From positions 124,001-188,000 of the forward strand of contig NZ_JQKX01000013.1 in the NCBI RefSeq assembly GCF_000746275.1: a stretch of 64,000 nt of DNA, written 5' to 3'. This document shows, piece by piece, positions 54,899 through 63,145 of this stretch (its first letter is position 1; each line of letters opens with the position of its first letter). This DNA is from Thermopetrobacter sp. TC1 (GTDB lineage: Bacteria; Pseudomonadota; Alphaproteobacteria; Rhizobiales; Aestuariivirgaceae). Made by a program: the position numbers and the translations under genes. Below the pieces are notes generated by a model, which did not search any database, was not told where the DNA came from, and worked only from the letters and a program-made list of their open reading frames with translations.

Positions 54899-55549
54899 TT
54901 AATTTATTGGCCTTCTTCTCCACGGCATAGATCCTTCAGTAATATTTTTTATATATTCTGCAACAAAATTATCAGTTTCTATCGCTGTATAAACAATAAT
55001 TTTCTTATAGTTTTTTAGGTTATTTATCGTAATATATCCTGCTTCTCTTCCTCTGTGAGCGATGCAGCCTCTTAATTTAATAAATTTATTTACTTCTTTT
55101 TTATAGGTCCAGTTATTGGAAATTTCTTTAATCCCTAAAAACCTCCAAAATAAATCATCTATATTTTCACTATTTGGTGTATTATGATGTTGAATTTTGT
55201 CAAACACGTGGTTTATGTATACAGATCGCCACCCATCTCCAGCAAGTTCTAAAGGCTTTAACTCGTGTTTTGATGATTTTACAGAATATGATATCTCTTT
55301 TTGAACTCTCTTGGGTAAAAGTCTTGGATTGTCTATCCTGTTACATATTATTCTAACAGACTCTATTATTAATTCCTCTATATATAATTCCCATGCTGCG
55401 CTCAACATTATTATTCCACTTCTTGTTATATGTCCAAGTGCTCTTTTGCCTCCTTTTTTATTATTGTTTAATTGTTTATGGCTAATAATAATTCTTTCAA
55501 CGTCTCCTAAGAAGTCCTTTTCAAATTTTATATATGCATTTGAAGGCAT
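54899..55549 (-). CDS. HEPN-domain protein, possible ribonuclease (AT-rich, acquired)
   Basis: A 216-residue, mostly helical protein resembling HEPN families of the RiboL-PSP/MAE_28990 type. The key feature is the RNase-type motif RGCIAH (Arg160...His165), within a helix (KEVNKFIKLRGCIAHRG), as in HEPN ribonucleases of defence and toxin systems. The N-terminal helix ITRSGIIMLSAAWELYIEELI is also typical. The gene is strikingly AT-rich compared with everything around it, which points to recent transfer. No partner nucleotidyltransferase or other defence gene adjoins it. The function is inferred from the motif only; the ribosome site is weak. Confidence 0.7.
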   Translation of the reverse strand: MPSNAYIKFEKDFLGDVERIIISHKQLNNNKKGGKRALGHITRSGIIMLSAAWELYIEELIIESVRIICNRIDNPRLLPKRVQKEISYSVKSSKHELKPLELAGDGWRSVYINHVFDKIQHHNTPNSENIDDLFWRFLGIKEISNNWTYKKEVNKFIKLRGCIAHRGREAGYITINNLKNYKKIIVYTAIETDNFVAEYIKNITEGSMPWRRRPIN

Positions 55550-55604
55550 GACGAAATTTAATCTAAGTTAGGGCGGAAGCTTTTGCTTCCGCCCTTCATT
55601 AAGT

Positions 55605-56864
55605 TCACACCTCAAACGCCGGCAGTTTCTTTTCTACCAGCTCGTTTTTGAGCGTGACGTATTTGGGCATGCCGTTTTCGTCGTAGGGCGGGTAGGCTTC
55701 GCCGGCGATGAGCGGGCGCAGGTATTCGCGGCAGGCGTCGGTGATGCCGAAGCCGTCCTCGGTGATGAAGTCGCGCGGCATGAACTTCTCCACGTTCGCC
55801 ACCTTCTCCAGCGGCGCCTCGCCGATCTCCCACTTGTAGGGATCGTTCGACACGCGCACGATGGTGGGCATGATGGAGTTCTTGCCTTCCAGCGCCTTTT
55901 CCACCGCGGCGCGGCCCACGGCGTAGGCCTGCTCCACGTCCGTCTTGCTGGCGAGATGCCGCGCGGCGCGCTGCAGGTAGTCGGCCACAGCCCAGTGATA
56001 CTTGTAGCCCAGATCCTCCTTGATCATGTTGGCCACCACCGGCGCCGCACCGCCCAGCTGCGCATGGCCGAAGGCATCGCGCGTGCCCTGCTCGGCCAGG
56101 AAGCGGCCATCGGGCCACTTGCAGCCCTCGGAAACGACCACGGTGCAGTAGTCGTATTTCTCCACATTCTCCTTCACCTTCGCCATGAAGGCCTCGCGGT
56201 CGAACTCGATCTCCGGGAAGAGGATCACCACCGGAATGTCGTTCTCCTCATCCGCGGCGAGGCCACCGGCGGCAGCGATCCAGCCGGCATGCCGGCCCAT
56301 CACTTCCAGCACGAACACTTTGGTGGAGGTGCGGGCCATGGAGCGCACATCATAGCTTGCCTCGCGGGTGGAAACGGCGATGTACTTGGCCACGGAGCCG
56401 AAGCCCGGGCAGTTGTCGGTGATCGGCAGGTCGTTGTCCACGGTCTTCGGCACGTGAATGGCCTGCACCGGGAAGCCCATCTTCTCCGAAAGCTGGCTCA
56501 CCTTGTAGCAGGTGTCCGCGGAGTCGCCGCCGCCGTTGTAGAAGAAGTAGCCGATGTCATAGGCCTTGAAGACCTCCATCAGCCGCTCGTACTGCAACTT
56601 GTTCTCCTCCAGGCTCTTCAGCTTGTAGCGGCAGGAGCCGAAGGCGCCGCCCGGCGTGTGCTTCAGCGCGGCGATGGCCTCGTCGGACTCCTTGCTGGTG
56701 TCGATCAGCTCCTCCAGCAGCGCGCCGATGATGCCGTTCTTGCCGGCATAGACCTTGCCGATCTTGTCCGGATGCGCGCGGCAGGCCTCAATCACGCCGC
56801 AGGCGGAGGCGTTGATGACGGCGGTGACGCCGCCGGACTGGGCATAGAAAGCGTTCTTCGGCAT
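55605..56864 (-). CDS. pfp: Pyrophosphate-dependent 6-phosphofructokinase
   Basis: Reversible enzyme converting fructose 6-phosphate + PPi to fructose 1,6-bisphosphate + Pi; in reverse it acts as an FBPase that saves PPi. The 419-residue product carries the PPi-type determinants: Asp114 in NGGGDSADT (ATP enzymes have Gly) and Lys140 in PKTVDNDLP (ATP enzymes have Gly). The catalytic Asp143 is in TVDND. GGGDS replaces the more usual GGDDS. The segments MGRHAGWIAAAGGLA and CPGFGSVAKY are typical of the long PPi class. GGGAG upstream supports the start at 56864. It is 2.1 kb from the Calvin-cycle genes, on the other strand. Confidence 0.9.
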   Translation of the reverse strand: MPKNAFYAQSGGVTAVINASACGVIEACRAHPDKIGKVYAGKNGIIGALLEELIDTSKESDEAIAALKHTPGGAFGSCRYKLKSLEENKLQYERLMEVFKAYDIGYFFYNGGGDSADTCYKVSQLSEKMGFPVQAIHVPKTVDNDLPITDNCPGFGSVAKYIAVSTREASYDVRSMARTSTKVFVLEVMGRHAGWIAAAGGLAADEENDIPVVILFPEIEFDREAFMAKVKENVEKYDYCTVVVSEGCKWPDGRFLAEQGTRDAFGHAQLGGAAPVVANMIKEDLGYKYHWAVADYLQRAARHLASKTDVEQAYAVGRAAVEKALEGKNSIMPTIVRVSNDPYKWEIGEAPLEKVANVEKFMPRDFITEDGFGITDACREYLRPLIAGEAYPPYDENGMPKYVTLKNELVEKKLPAFEV

Positions 56865-57153
56865 GGATCGATGATCTCCCTCACAATTGTCGTGTCGGTT
56901 CTGAATTTCGTCCCGCTTCGGGCCCCAACGGGGCAGCGCCGCCCGGCATGGCGGGAAGCGCGAAGGCCCCATGTGTGTGTCGTGGCCGTATCATTCAGGC
57001 GTGGTTCGCCCCCCGCACTGGCCGTATCGAGCGGCGGCCTCATGCGAAAGTATCAAGGGTGATAGCTTAGGCGCTGTCAAATGTGAAGACGCGGCGGATG
57101 TGGAAAGCTGACGCGGGGCAGGGCACAGCAAAAGGTGATCGGCTTACCGTCGG

Positions 57154-57273
57154 AAGGATATTGCATATCCTTACCCAACGTTTGGGCGGGGTTTGCAACC
57201 CCGCCTAAGGCATGAATGGCGGGGTAATATACCCCGCTGAAACGTTCCGGAACGGGATACAATCCCGTTCCGG
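57154..57273. repeat. Distal REP hairpin cluster
   Basis: Part of the 813-base gene-free spacer between pfp and cbbR. There are four triloop hairpins: AAGGATAT-TGC-ATATCCTT (57154-57172), GGCGGGGTT-TGC-AACCCCGCC (57185-57205), GCGGGGTA-ATA-TACCCCGC (57219-57237) and CCGGAACGGGAT-ACA-ATCCCGTTCCGG (57247-57273). They occur as two pairs, each with the AACGTTT/AAACGTT linker found in the RAYT arrays. The stems differ from those copies but remain fully paired. Confidence 0.88.
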
Positions 57274-57281
57274 CATTTTTC

Positions 57282-57655
57282 CATACGATACAAGTCAAGC
57301 CTGCTGGTGAACACCATGGCCCACCAAGACCGCATCGGATTTTGCCCCTGGATTGCCGGGATCCCGGTTCAAGCCCGGGACAGGCAATGCCGTCAATGAC
57401 GGTTTCTTTTGATTTGTCAATGAGTTAAACAGTCAATTCCCATCTTATGCACACTACACGACACTTATACCGTCATACCGGCGAAAGCCGGTATCTCAGG
57501 CCATTGATTCATGCTTTTGTGGCCCGAGACCCCGGCTTCCGCCGGGGTGACGAGAAAGATGGCGACGTTGTGTCGTGTCGTGTCGTGTGCAACTTATGGA
57601 AAGGCCTTTTTCTTCAGTCAATTTGCCGGCAACAGCATGCTTTCTGAATTTCCTT
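57282..57655. repeat. Interspersed repeat R1, copy C (3' part), with inserted element
   Basis: Starts CATACGATACAAGTCAAGCC, which matches 19755 onward in copy A and 50197 onward in copy B, and runs through TCAATGAGTTAAACA to CTTTCTGAATTTCC. Relative to the other copies it is interrupted by a palindromic element at about 57444-57598. The REP cluster abuts its left edge. Confidence 0.75.
57444..57598. mobile_element. Palindromic MITE-like element inserted in R1 copy C
   Basis: Terminal repeats GCACACTACACGACAC (57449-57464) and GTGTCGTGTCGTGTGC (57575-57590) are inverted at 15 of 16 positions. CTTATG occurs on both sides (57444-57449 and 57593-57598), a possible target duplication. Inside are two perfect hairpins, ATACCGGC-GAAA-GCCGGTAT and ACCCCGGC-TTCC-GCCGGGGT, which are themselves mirror images, so the whole unit is a long imperfect palindrome. 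Copies A and B of R1 are uninterrupted at this point, showing insertion. Confidence 0.7.
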
Positions 57656-57677
57656 TATCACTTCCGGGCCTTTGGTT

Positions 57678-58610
57678 TCAGGCAGCCGGTTTGAGGATGT
57701 CGCGCAGGCGGGGGAGGAAGGCGGCGCCCTGGGCGGCCATGAATTCCCACAATGCGGCGGCGGCGGGCATGAGGCGCTTTTCCTTGCGGCGCACCACATA
57801 CCACTGACGCATCAGGGGCAGGCCGGGCAGGCGCAAAAGGCCCAGGCGGCCATCGCGCAGCTCGGTGGCGACGGTGTGGGCGGAGATGAGCGCAATGCCG
57901 AGGCCGGCCATGACCGCCTGCTTGATGGTCTCGTTGGAGCCGATTTCCATGCCGATCTTGGGCTCGATGTCGAGGCGGGCGATGAGCTTTTCGGTGAGCG
58001 TGCGGGTGCCGGAGCCCTTCTCGCGCATGAGAAAGGTCTCGTGCGCCAGATCGGCCGGGCGCAAATCGTTGCGGCCGGCGAGGGGATGATCCGGCGGGCA
58101 GACCAGAACATGCGGATGCGGGCCGATGATGGAGCGGGAGACCTCGAAGGTGTCGGGCGGGCGGCCCATGATGGCGAAATCGAGATCGTAGTTGGCCAGC
58201 GCCTCCACCGTGTCGTTGCGGTTGCCGACCTGCAGGCGGATATCGATTTCCGGATGCTCCTTCATGAAGGCGGCAAGCGCGCGCGGGGCGAAATACTTGG
58301 CGGTGGAGACCACACCGACACGCACCGAGCCGCCGGAGACACCCTTCATTTCCTCAAGCGAGAGCGCACAGGCCTTCAGCACACCCTCGATCTGGTGAAT
58401 GGCATCAAGAACGACCTGACCGGCAGACGTGAGGCGCAGGCCCTCCGGCGCGCGCTCAAGCAGGGCGATGCCGGCATGCTCCTCCAACAGCTTCAGTTGC
58501 AAGGAGACCGCCGGTGGTGTCACATGCAGCCGCTGGGCGGCGGCGGTGACCGAGCCGCTTTCGGCCACGGCCTGCAGGGCGCGGAGCTGCTTGAGGGTGA
58601 CGTTGCGCAT
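57678..58610 (-). CDS. cbbR: LysR-type regulator CbbR
   Basis: LysR-family regulator of 310 residues, divergent from the Calvin-cycle genes, which is the standard cbbR position. The helix-turn-helix is in GSVTAAAQRLHVTPPAVSLQLKLLEEHAG. The effector domain includes VGVVSTAKYFAPRALAAFMKEHPEIDIRLQVGNRND, closely matching known CbbR proteins. CbbR activates cbb operons in response to metabolites such as RuBP or to NADPH/ATP levels. A GAGGGG ribosome site precedes the ATG. The 312-base gap to cbbF contains a candidate operator. Confidence 0.92.
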   Translation of the reverse strand: MRNVTLKQLRALQAVAESGSVTAAAQRLHVTPPAVSLQLKLLEEHAGIALLERAPEGLRLTSAGQVVLDAIHQIEGVLKACALSLEEMKGVSGGSVRVGVVSTAKYFAPRALAAFMKEHPEIDIRLQVGNRNDTVEALANYDLDFAIMGRPPDTFEVSRSIIGPHPHVLVCPPDHPLAGRNDLRPADLAHETFLMREKGSGTRTLTEKLIARLDIEPKIGMEIGSNETIKQAVMAGLGIALISAHTVATELRDGRLGLLRLPGLPLMRQWYVVRRKEKRLMPAAAALWEFMAAQGAAFLPRLRDILKPAA

Positions 58611-58676
58611 GGCGTTTCCCCTCCCGGTTCGGGTGCCCTTCCGTCATCGGTCGGAAGAGGCTCAGGCTGATTAAGA

Positions 58677-58705
58677 TTATCTGAATTGGCAAGTAAGATA
58701 ATTCA
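58677..58705. promoter_or_regulatory. Candidate CbbR operator
   Basis: An AT-rich inverted repeat in the 312-base gene-free cbbR-cbbF spacer. TTATCT (58677-58682) pairs with AGATAA (58696-58701), and TGAATT (58682-58687) pairs with AATTCA (58700-58705). It lies about 67 bases upstream of cbbR and 220 upstream of cbbF. LysR proteins bind imperfect palindromes with T-N11-A cores between the divergent genes, so the location fits. The rest of the spacer shows no gene. Confidence 0.5.
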
Positions 58706-58922
58706 AATTTACTTTCTTGTCAGCATTGGCAATGGTGCCCTCGCATCCCGGCCGCAAAAATGCCGGAAAGAGGCGGGGGCGAGGCAGAACGCCTCATTGG
58801 CGGGCCGGAAATTTGTGGATACCTTCCCATAAAAAACACGACGAAAGTCGGTCTTCTGCGCTAATAACTACACTTAAGGGGCCGACAGGGAGAGGGTCTT
58901 ACGGGGAGTCGAACAGAGGGAC

Positions 58923-59933
58923 ATGGGGTATCAGACACTTGACGCCTGGCTTGCCGAACAGGCGAAAGGCGATGCCGTTCTGCAGGCGGCGGGCGAAATC
59001 CTCAACGGTCTGGCGCAGGCAGCGCGCGATGTCTCGCGCATGGTGGCGCGCGGGCCGCTCAATCCCGGCGTGGAAGGCAAGACGCTGCCGGAGGTGTTCG
59101 CCTTCTTTGACGAGAAGGCGGGCGAAGCCTTCGTTTCGGCGCTGAAGGCGGCGCCGGTTGCCCGTATTGCGCGGGAGAAGGGCGGGCTGGAGGACGGCCG
59201 CGCCGGTGCGCCGCTGGCGGTGACCATCGATGCGCTCAACGGGTCCTCGAACATCGATGCCAACACCTCGCCCGGTACGCTGTTTGCCATCTGGCCGGAG
59301 AAGGGCGATGAGACCTTCGCGCAGCCGGGCGTGGCCATGGCGGCGGCGGGGTTCTTCATCTACGGGCCGCGCACGGCGCTGGCCTTCACCATCGGGCGCG
59401 GCGTGCAGGTGGCCACGATGGATCCGGAAACGGGCGTCTTCTACGTCACGGCGGAGGAGCGCAGCCTGCCCAAGGACTATGCGCGGGAATATGCCGTGAA
59501 CGCTTCCAACTACCGGTTCTGGGATCCGGCGGTGCGCACCTATGTCGATGATCTCATCGACGGCGCCGACGGGCCGCGGGAGGTGGATTACAACATGCGC
59601 TGGGCGGCATCGCTGGTGGCGGAGACCTTCCGCATCCTCAACCGCGGCGGCATCTTCCTCTATCCGGCGGATTCCCGGCCCGGATACGGGCAAGGGCGGC
59701 TGAAGCTGCTGTTCCATGCCGATCCCGTGGCCATGATCATGGAGCAGGCCGGAGGGATGGCCACCGACGGGCAGGAGCGGATCCTGGAGAAGACGCCGCA
59801 GGCGCGGGATCAGCGCACGCCGCTGTTCTTTGGCTCCCGCGAGGAGGTGGAGCGCGTGCGCCAGTATTATCAGCTGCCGCTGGGCGGCTCACGCTCGCCG
59901 CTGTTCTCCAAGCGCGGGCTGTTCCGCTTCTGA
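58923..59933 (+). CDS. cbbF: Class I fructose-1,6-bisphosphatase homologue with degenerate metal site
   Basis: First gene of the Calvin-cycle cluster, 336 residues, alignable end to end with CbbF/Fbp (NASNYRFW, YNMRWAASLVAE, RILNRGGIFLYP, EQAGGMATDGQERIL). Substrate-binding residues (Asn/Tyr, Arg, Tyr) are kept. The metal site is not: the motif DPLDGSSNID reads DALNGSSNID (Asn106 for the second Asp), the Glu pair ASEE reads AREK (Glu85 kept, Lys86 for the second Glu), and the ligand Glu of the YEC-P motif is His265 (LLFHADP). Class I FBPases need these for Mg2+ binding, so ordinary FBPase activity is doubtful. GAGGG precedes the ATG; the gene is otherwise intact. Confidence 0.85.
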   Translation: MGYQTLDAWLAEQAKGDAVLQAAGEILNGLAQAARDVSRMVARGPLNPGVEGKTLPEVFAFFDEKAGEAFVSALKAAPVARIAREKGGLEDGRAGAPLAVTIDALNGSSNIDANTSPGTLFAIWPEKGDETFAQPGVAMAAAGFFIYGPRTALAFTIGRGVQVATMDPETGVFYVTAEERSLPKDYAREYAVNASNYRFWDPAVRTYVDDLIDGADGPREVDYNMRWAASLVAETFRILNRGGIFLYPADSRPGYGQGRLKLLFHADPVAMIMEQAGGMATDGQERILEKTPQARDQRTPLFFGSREEVERVRQYYQLPLGGSRSPLFSKRGLFRF

Positions 59934-60020
59934 GCAGGGCAGGCGAGGGCGGAAGGCGAGAACAATCGCGATTGCGCCGGAAAAGGGATTTCACGGGTTC
60001 ATTCAGGAGAGCGAGGGGAC

Positions 60021-60899
60021 ATGTCGGTCAAGCATCCGATCATTTCGGTTACCGGATCGTCCGGGGCGGGAACGTCCACGGTCAAGCACACCTTCGAGCA
60101 GATCTTCCGCCGCGAGGGGATCAAGGCCGTTTTCATCGAGGGCGATGCCTTTCATCGCTACAATCGCCAGGAGATGAAGGAGGCGATGAAAAAGGCGGAG
60201 GCCGAGGGCAATCATCATTTCTCCCACTTCGGCCCGGAGGCCAACCTGCTGAAGGAGCTGGAGGAGACCTTCAAGCGCTATGGCGAGACCGGCTGGCTGC
60301 GCACGCGCCATTATGTGCATGATGACGAGGAGGCGGAGAAATACGGCGTGCCGCCGGGGCATTTCACTGAATGGGAGGAGATCCCGCCGGAGGCCTCCGA
60401 CATCCTGCTCTATGAGGGCCTGCATGGCGCGGTGGTCACCGATGATGTCAATGTGGCGCAGTATGCCGATCTCAAGATCGGCGTGGTGCCGGTGATCAAT
60501 CTGGAGTGGATCCAGAAGATCCATCGCGACCGGGCCGCGCGCGGCTATACCACCGAGGAGGTGACGCACACCATCCTGCGCCGCATGCATGATTACGTGC
60601 ACTACATCTGCCCGCAGTTCTCCGAGACCGACATCAACTTCCAGCGGGTGCCGACGGTGGATACCTCCAACCCGTTCATCGCCCGCTGGATCCCGACGGC
60701 GGGTGAATCGATGGTGGTGATCCGCTTCAAGGATCCGCACGGCATCGACTTTCCTTATCTGCTGTCGATGATCAAGGACAGCTTCATGACGCGGGCCAAC
60801 ACCATCGTCATTCCCGGCGACAAGCAGGATCTGGCCATGCAGCTGATCCTGACGCCGATGATCCATCGCCTGATCGAGCGCAAGTACCGGGCCATGTGA
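60021..60899 (+). CDS. cbbP: Phosphoribulokinase
   Basis: Converts ribulose 5-phosphate to ribulose 1,5-bisphosphate, specific to the Calvin cycle. The 292-residue proteobacterial (class I, octameric) type has the P-loop [11 protein letters not shown], the catalytic Asp42 in EGDAFHRY, and [12 protein letters not shown]. It also has [10 protein letters not shown] and [18 protein letters not shown], and the substrate-binding [24 protein letters not shown] lies before the ATG. It follows the FBPase-like gene by 88 bases and precedes tkt by 120. Its presence is the best evidence in the window for autotrophic CO2 fixation. Confidence 0.97.
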   Translation: MSVKHPIISVTGSSGAGTSTVKHTFEQIFRREGIKAVFIEGDAFHRYNRQEMKEAMKKAEAEGNHHFSHFGPEANLLKELEETFKRYGETGWLRTRHYVHDDEEAEKYGVPPGHFTEWEEIPPEASDILLYEGLHGAVVTDDVNVAQYADLKIGVVPVINLEWIQKIHRDRAARGYTTEEVTHTILRRMHDYVHYICPQFSETDINFQRVPTVDTSNPFIARWIPTAGESMVVIRFKDPHGIDFPYLLSMIKDSFMTRANTIVIPGDKQDLAMQLILTPMIHRLIERKYRAM

Positions 60900-61018
60900 G
60901 GATTCGGTGCGCTCCGCGTAAGGGGGCGCGAAGACAAGGGCGAGGTGATCAGGACGTTGAGCGGCCGGAAGCGGCAAAAAGGAATTTCGTCATTCTTTTC
61001 AAGGAGCCAAGTGGAGTC

Positions 61019-62998
61019 ATGAGCGAGGACATCAGCTGCAAGGACATGGCGAATGCCATTCGCTTTTTGTCCATCGACGCCATTCAGAAGGCCAAGTCCG
61101 GCCATCCCGGCATGCCCATGGGCATGGCCGACGTGGCGGCGGTGCTGTGGACGCAGCATCTGAAATTCGATCCCAAGAAGCCGGACTGGCCGGATCGCGA
61201 CCGGTTTGTGCTATCGGCCGGGCATGGCTCCATGCTCCTCTATTCGCTGCTGTATCTGACCGGCTTTGAGGAAGCTACCATCGAGGAGATCAAGAATTTC
61301 CGTCAGCTCGGCTCCAAGATGGCGGGCCATCCTGAATACGGGCATCTGGCCGGCGTGGAGGTGACGACGGGGCCGCTGGGTTCCGGCCTGGCCACGGCGG
61401 TGGGCATGGCGCTGGCCGAGCGCATGCTGAACGCCCGTTACGGCGATGATCTGGTGGATCACTACACCTGGGTGATCGCCGGCGACGGCTGTCTGATGGA
61501 AGGGGTTTCCCACGAGGCCATCGACCTGGCCGGGCATCTGCGCCTGAACAAGCTGATCGTGCTGTGGGACGACAACGAGATCACCATCGACGGCAAGACC
61601 TCGGTGGCCACCTCCATGAACCAGCTGGAGCGTTTCGACGCGGCGGGCTGGAACACCATCGAGGTGGACGGGCACGATCCCGATCAGGTGGATGCGGCGC
61701 TGAGCGCGGCCAAGGAGAGCGACCGGCCCACCTTTATCGCCTGCAAGACGATCATCGGCTATGGCGCGCCGAACAAGCAGGGCACGGAGGCCACGCATGG
61801 CGCGCCGCTGGGCGAGGACGAGGTGGCGGCCACGCGCGAGGCGCTGGGTTGGCCCTATCCGCCCTTCGAGGTGCCGGAGCCGATCCTGCAGAAATGGCGC
61901 GAATACGGTGCGCGCGGCGAGCCGGTGCGCAAGGCCTGGGAGGAGCGGCTTGAGGCTTCCCCGAAAAAGGATGCCTTCCTTGCCGATCTCTCCGGCAAGG
62001 TTTCGGAGCAGACGCTTTCGGCCCTGGCCGATTTCCGCAAGGCCCTGGCCGAGGAGAAGCCGAAGCTGGCCACGCGTCAGGCCTCGAAGAAGACCCTGGA
62101 AGTCATCGCCAAGGCGCAGAGCAATCTCGTGGGCGGCTCGGCGGATCTGACGCACTCCAACCTCACGCTTGTGGAGGGGCAGAAGCCCATCGTGCCGGGC
62201 GACTATTCCGGCAGCTACATTCACTACGGCGTGCGCGAGTTCGGCATGGGCTGCGCCATGAACGGCATCGCCCTGCACAAGGGCTTCATCAACTATGGCG
62301 GCACCTTCCTCATCTTCTCCGATTACATGCGCGGCGCCATTCGTCTTGCCGCCCTGCAGGGGCTGCCGGTCACCTATGTGTTCACGCATGATTCCATCGG
62401 GCTGGGCGAGGACGGCCCGACGCATCAGCCGGTGGAAACCATTCCGTCCTTGAGAGCGATGCCGAACCTGCGGGTCATCCGCCCGGCCGATGCCATGGAG
62501 ACGGCGGAGGCCTGGGAAGTTGCGCTCAAGTCGGAAAACACGCCCACGGCGCTGTGCCTGACGCGGCAGGGCGTGCCGGCGCTGCGCACGGATACGGACG
62601 AGAACAAGGTGGCCAGGGGCGCCTACGTGCTGCGCGAGCCGGAGGGCGGCCGTGACGTGACGCTTCTGGCCACGGGCTCGGAGGTGTCACTGGCGGTGGA
62701 GGCTGCCGAGAAGCTGGCGGAGAAGGGGATCGCCGCGGCGGTGGTCTCCATGCCGTGCTGGGAGTTGTTCGAGGAGCAGCCGGAGGACTATCGCGCCGCG
62801 GTGCTGGGCACGGCGCCGCGGGTGGCGGTGGAGGCGGCCATGCCGCTCGGCTGGGAGAAATGGATCGGCGAGAACGGCCGCTTCATCGGCATGCATTCCT
62901 TTGGCGCCTCGGCGCCGGGGCCGCAGCTTTACGAGCACTTCGGCATCACGGTGGACAATGTGGTCAAGGCGGCCGAGGAGCTCGTAAAGGGCGCCTGA
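61019..62998 (+). CDS. tkt: Transketolase
   Basis: ThDP enzyme moving two-carbon units between sugar phosphates in the Calvin cycle and pentose phosphate pathway. The 659-residue product has [23 protein letters not shown], the ThDP motif [20 protein letters not shown] with [10 protein letters not shown], the central [31 protein letters not shown] and the C-terminal domain with [25 protein letters not shown] lies ten bases before 61019, deciding the start. In this position it is normally called cbbT. Confidence 0.97.
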   Translation: MSEDISCKDMANAIRFLSIDAIQKAKSGHPGMPMGMADVAAVLWTQHLKFDPKKPDWPDRDRFVLSAGHGSMLLYSLLYLTGFEEATIEEIKNFRQLGSKMAGHPEYGHLAGVEVTTGPLGSGLATAVGMALAERMLNARYGDDLVDHYTWVIAGDGCLMEGVSHEAIDLAGHLRLNKLIVLWDDNEITIDGKTSVATSMNQLERFDAAGWNTIEVDGHDPDQVDAALSAAKESDRPTFIACKTIIGYGAPNKQGTEATHGAPLGEDEVAATREALGWPYPPFEVPEPILQKWREYGARGEPVRKAWEERLEASPKKDAFLADLSGKVSEQTLSALADFRKALAEEKPKLATRQASKKTLEVIAKAQSNLVGGSADLTHSNLTLVEGQKPIVPGDYSGSYIHYGVREFGMGCAMNGIALHKGFINYGGTFLIFSDYMRGAIRLAALQGLPVTYVFTHDSIGLGEDGPTHQPVETIPSLRAMPNLRVIRPADAMETAEAWEVALKSENTPTALCLTRQGVPALRTDTDENKVARGAYVLREPEGGRDVTLLATGSEVSLAVEAAEKLAEKGIAAAVVSMPCWELFEEQPEDYRAAVLGTAPRVAVEAAMPLGWEKWIGENGRFIGMHSFGASAPGPQLYEHFGITVDNVVKAAEELVKGA

Positions 62999-63012
62999 AC
63001 CATCCGGGATTG

Positions 63013-63043
63013 CGGGCGACGCGAGCCTTTTTTGCGCCGCCCG
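63013..63043 (+). other. Hairpin between tkt and gap
   Basis: CGGGCGACGC and GCGCCGCCCG pair over 10 bases with one mismatch and enclose an 11-base loop containing TTTTTT. The T-run is in the loop, not after the stem, so this is not a classical terminator. It may tune expression between tkt and gap. Confidence 0.35.
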
Positions 63044-63145
63044 GTCAAGGCTTCGGTCATGCGGGCGCGGGCGGCGTGTGCGCCTGACCGCCCGCAGGCG
63101 GGGGCAGAAAGAGCTTTCAACCATCAACGATCTAAGGGGTTTGAC

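Noticed and set aside
54503-54902. Open frames downstream of the RAYT gene
   Set aside because: They are translations of the tandem hairpin units and repeat with them.
61211-62425. Antisense frame in transketolase
   Set aside because: Shadow frame inside a conserved gene, composed largely of Gly, Ala, Arg and His without motifs.
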